The notes below the pieces were generated by a model. It was not told the origin of the DNA. It worked only from the letters and a program-made list of their open reading frames with translations, and made no database searches. From Paguma larvata (Eukaryota > Chordata > Mammalia > Carnivora > Viverridae), in contig CM057826.1 in the NCBI GenBank assembly GCA_030068075.1, positions 78,155,312 to 78,219,311 on the forward strand: a DNA stretch of 64,000 nt, written 5' to 3'. Position numbers and translations under genes: made by a program. This document shows positions 60,881-64,000 of the stretch, in pieces. The stretch's first letter is position 1. Each line of letters opens with the position of its first letter.

Positions 60881-62629
60881 AGAAAGAATTAACATAATTG
60901 ATAGTTGTTCATAAATTTTATTCCTCTGAGCAGTGAAAACCACAACAAGTTGTAGAGCATGGTTTGGAAGTTGTCCATGTTTTTGTTAATTGGGGTATAA
61001 GCACAGATACTCTTTTGTTTTGTTTTGTTTAAAAGGGACACACTCTTTAAACATGAGAAACAGCAACTGGGTAAAGAATTAAGAAAAAAATGCATTTATC
61101 CATTCTCCTTTCTCAGAGGAAAGTTTATGCCTTCCTTTAGGCCAATCTGTGTGCACCTGAAATTTGTGCTGGTTCAGGGTCATTGACTCACTTGGTTGGT
61201 TTAGACAATTGTTTAAATGCAGAGAAATTGGACTGCGGACTGATTCTTTGGATGCTTGAGTGCAATGCTTTATTTGCTAATAGTCTAATCTAAGTATCCC
61301 CACAGATGTTGATAAGACAAGAATGAACCTTGAAAGTTCTTTTTGTTTTATCAGAAAGATGTCTACAAGCCTAATTCCCATTCCTGAGGGGCTCGAAGGG
61401 CTTCTCCACAGCATAGAAACCTTATTCCAGGAAGGGACAGCTCACTTCTCTTTCTTGCAGTTACTTGGTTATCCTGGGGCCTACCATGATTGGAGAATAA
61501 AATTTCAGAACATGCTCTTTAGAGTAGCTGACACATCACCAGAGCCATTGCTTTTCTCATGTTGCTAAAACTCAGAATTTCCTTTATTTGTACTCTATTT
61601 CCCAAAGTTTACACATGATTTCCTGCTGTTTACATACATTTCTTAGAAATGTTTTCAAACGGCCTCATTGTTATAAAAAAAAGCCTGGAGAAACAGAAAA
61701 ATGTTCCTATTCAAACTGATCATAAATTTTTGGTGTGATCTTTAAAACAAGCAGATAAACAATTTTTAGGGAAAGTGTGGGGAAAGTTTAGAGACTTGAG
61801 AAATGAATTTTAGACTTAGGTTCAAGCTAACTTCAAAGAGGAAGAACAGTCATCTGCTGTTACACCTGAAGGAAACTCCTTTTGTTGTTGTGTTTGATAT
61901 CCTTTTCACATAAGTCCCCAAGTTCATTTTTTTCTGCATCTAGAATTTCAATTAATGCAGTCATTTTTTTCGTTTCTAGAAAAATGCAAAGACGACTTGT
62001 GGAAGCAATAACAAATAATAAGCGATATAATTATTAATGTCCCTGATTAACAGTTATAACCAACATCGAGCCACTTGTTAAGCGAAAAATACCTGATTCA
62101 CTTCCCCTGAGAAAGGGCTTAAGTGAATAATTGTTCATGTAATGTGATGTGCTGTATAAGAAAGCACAATGAATGTATATTAATTATATAATAAAAGGTA
62201 AGAAGATATACAAAAAACTGTTCAATGTGACTAAAATATTAAAAATGGACCTAAATAAAGTGATTCTTTTAACTAGTCCTAAAATTCTACCTTAAAACAA
62301 AATATAAAAGGCCTTAGCAGAAAGAGGGAAAGCTTAAAGTTTACCTTTTATCATTTCATAAACATTGTTCATTTCCCCTTTCATTTTGTGGTACTATAAA
62401 TAAAGACATTGCTGTGGTACAACAACTATGAAACCATGCAGCAAGATTCTTTAAAAGTTAAGAAAAAGTAAGAAATTTTATTGTCACTAAGCTCAAAGAA
62501 ACTGTTGAATAGAGTGAAGAATCAGTGCTTATTTTTTTAAGCAAAGATGTCAAATGAATCTTTAATGTTAGCAAGCTTTGAATATTAAAATATGATTCTT
62601 AATTAAAACTAGTTATTCTCCAGAATCTG
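60881..62629. other. Intron, nothing recognised
   Basis: An 81-codon plus frame (61323-61568) has no recognisable product. Rest AT-rich. Confidence 0.45.
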
Positions 62630-62960
62630 GTCTCTCTTTCTTACACAGCAGTAGACATATAAGAACCCCTAATTTTTACCTAGTAGTTGGGTGCTTGAAA
62701 AGAAGACAGTATTTTCCAGTCAGCTTGCAGCAAGCTGTGGCCATGTGACTTCATCCTGTTAGAACACAAGCGGCCATCTTGGACCAGGAGGTAGAACTAC
62801 ATGGTGAAGATGGCCAAGCAACAAAGTAGGTGGAACCTGGGTGCCCGACATCATGGAATGGCATACCAGACCCTGCTTGATGATGACCTCTGGTCTTTTT
62901 CTTTTTTCAATAGAAATAAACTATTATGTTCAATCAGCTTGTTTTCAGTTACTGGGTTGA
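62630..62960 (+). repeat. Probable old LTR-type repeat
   Basis: 'gtggccatgtgacttcatcctg', 'agcggccatcttggaccaggagg', 'catggtgaagatggccaagc' and 'aatagaaataaactattatgttc' follow the plan of ancient mammalian LTRs ending in an aataaa. Family not certain. Confidence 0.5.
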
Positions 62961-63303
62961 GATCTCTTTTTAGCGTCCAAGTTAACCGAAGTTAACTCTG
63001 GAAGATACATCAAATTATTTTTCTTTTTGATCACTTCTAAGATGATTTCCTGTGCAAATAAGTTCCTCAGGATAATAAAGATGAGCAAGGCACTGAAGGC
63101 CTGGTTTACAATTTTTCAGTAAGACCTCATGTGTCAGATCTCAGTGATCAGCAAACTCACTTGGATAGAACAGGTCAATGGATCTGGCTCTGAAAAAAGA
63201 ACCTACACTGAGCTCATCAAGACTTTCTTTTCAGCAGCTATTGTCTGTCACCTGAACAAGTGAAGTGACCAACAGGTGTATTGGGAGCCAAGAGGGAATA
63301 TCG
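62961..63303. other. Intron, nothing recognised
   Basis: Unassigned. Confidence 0.4.
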
Positions 63304-63312
63304 ATAGATAGG

Positions 63313-63357
<45 letters not shown>
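63304..63357 (+). repeat. (GATA)n tetranucleotide STR
   Basis: About 11 uninterrupted gata units at 63313-63357 after one 'ggta' variant; likely polymorphic between individuals. Confidence 0.96.
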
Positions 63358-63358
<1 letters not shown>

Positions 63359-64000
63359 TTAAAATATTTCGATATTAAAATGGGCCTAAATTTTCCAAAA
63401 GACACAGGTTAGAGCATAGAAGAGAAGTGTGGAGGTGGTGGTGGTGTCGACATCTTTCATGTCTGCTTGAGTCTGTCACCATTATTATAGAGGGTATTTC
63501 TAACTGCATGTCTCAGATGTACCTTATTTGTCACCATGGGAAGTAGAGGACAAACTCAAAGCCACCTGCAACCCTAAGCACAGCTCTCAAGAAGCATTTT
63601 TTCTGTTTTGGTCCATATGCAAAATCTGCCCAGACAGATGGCTTTGCCTAAATGGGAGACAAATTTAATCTTATAAAAATGCTTTGGGTAAAGCAGATTT
63701 ACTTGAATTAAGCCTCCTAAGTGGAATTTTGTATTCTTTCAAAGTTATAAACCAACAAACCCAAAGTTGTCATTGCCACTTTCTAATGAAATCGTAGCCC
63801 CCCCTCCTTTTATTATAAGTTTTATATTTATGTGACTTCCAGTCCCCCTTCGACCCATATTGGCGTGTTAGCTGATTTTGAAGAGATGAAAATGATTCTG
63901 GCCGGTATGTTTTTACTTGCTGCCTGGAGCATCTATGCTGGACAGTATATTTTGGGCTCCCTTTAAAAAATGTCATTTTCTTTCCCCCATAAAGTTAAAA
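63358..64000. other. Intron to window end, nothing recognised
   Basis: No frame, repeat or splice acceptor I can support before the window ends. Confidence 0.45.

Larger units (their letters stand above)
4491..64000 (+). other. MCTP1: MCTP1 intron 1 (5' part, no acceptor found)
   Basis: No further segment matching C2-domain or membrane-segment coding sequence was found downstream of the donor, so the rest of the window is assigned to the first intron. A very long first intron is expected for this large gene. Content is dominated by interspersed repeats, listed separately. Confidence 0.85.

Noticed and set aside
61323..61568. 81-codon plus-strand frame as a small gene or exon
   Set aside because: No recognisable similarity and no convincing splice sites; length is within chance for this window.
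1..64000. CRISPR array, phage, integron or defence-system content
   Set aside because: No regularly spaced repeats with unique spacers and no prokaryotic gene organisation; the repeats are SINE, LINE, LTR and microsatellite DNA of a mammal.

Overview
This window is nuclear DNA from a mammal, most likely a cat-family or other feliform carnivore. The organism call rests on about two dozen tRNA-Lys-derived CAN-SINEs of the feliform type. Their right arm reads 'gctctgtgctgacag...gagcctgcttg..attc', a CT-rich tract, then (aataaa)n, unlike the canid or bear/mustelid versions. A 5'-truncated carnivore L1 3' end at 11.4-11.8 kb agrees. There is no bacterial, viral or organellar gene content.

The window holds one gene, or rather its beginning. 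A CpG island (about 2.9-4.6 kb) carries the promoter, 5' UTR and first coding exon of MCTP1 (multiple C2 and transmembrane domain containing 1) on the + strand. The coding part runs from the ATG at 3768 to 4490 (241 codons, phase 0) and is followed by a consensus splice donor (gtgagt, 4491-4496). It encodes the long, disordered N-terminal extension of the long isoform. The C2 domains and membrane segments lie on exons beyond the window.

Everything from 4491 to 64000 (about 59.5 kb) reads as the opening part of MCTP1 intron 1. It is AT-rich and built from layers of repeats. Oldest are L2 and MIR fragments, often clustered. Next are L1M-class fragments (28.4-29.7, probably 37.3-39.7, 39.8-40.5 and 52.0-54.7 kb), a MaLR-type LTR (50.8-51.4 kb) and a hAT-type DNA transposon fossil (11.9-12.3 kb). 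Youngest are the CAN-SINEs, many with recognisable target-site duplications, and the short L1. CAN-SINEs lie mostly antisense to MCTP1 (about 18 antisense, 8 sense). Several microsatellites (GATA, CA, TG, GAAA, a 12-bp pyrimidine repeat) are present.

Upstream of the island (1-2.9 kb) is flanking DNA with L2 fragments. I found no tRNA or rRNA gene, no CRISPR array, and no second convincing protein-coding gene. A 1-kb GC-richer stretch at 40.56-41.6 kb may be the 3' end of a retrocopied mRNA. I see no evidence for an undescribed multi-gene system. The most interesting items are a perfect 13-bp GC stem predicted in the MCTP1 5' UTR, a motif apparently shared with MCTP2, inverted SINE pairs in the intron, a dimeric SINE, and the candidate retrocopy.
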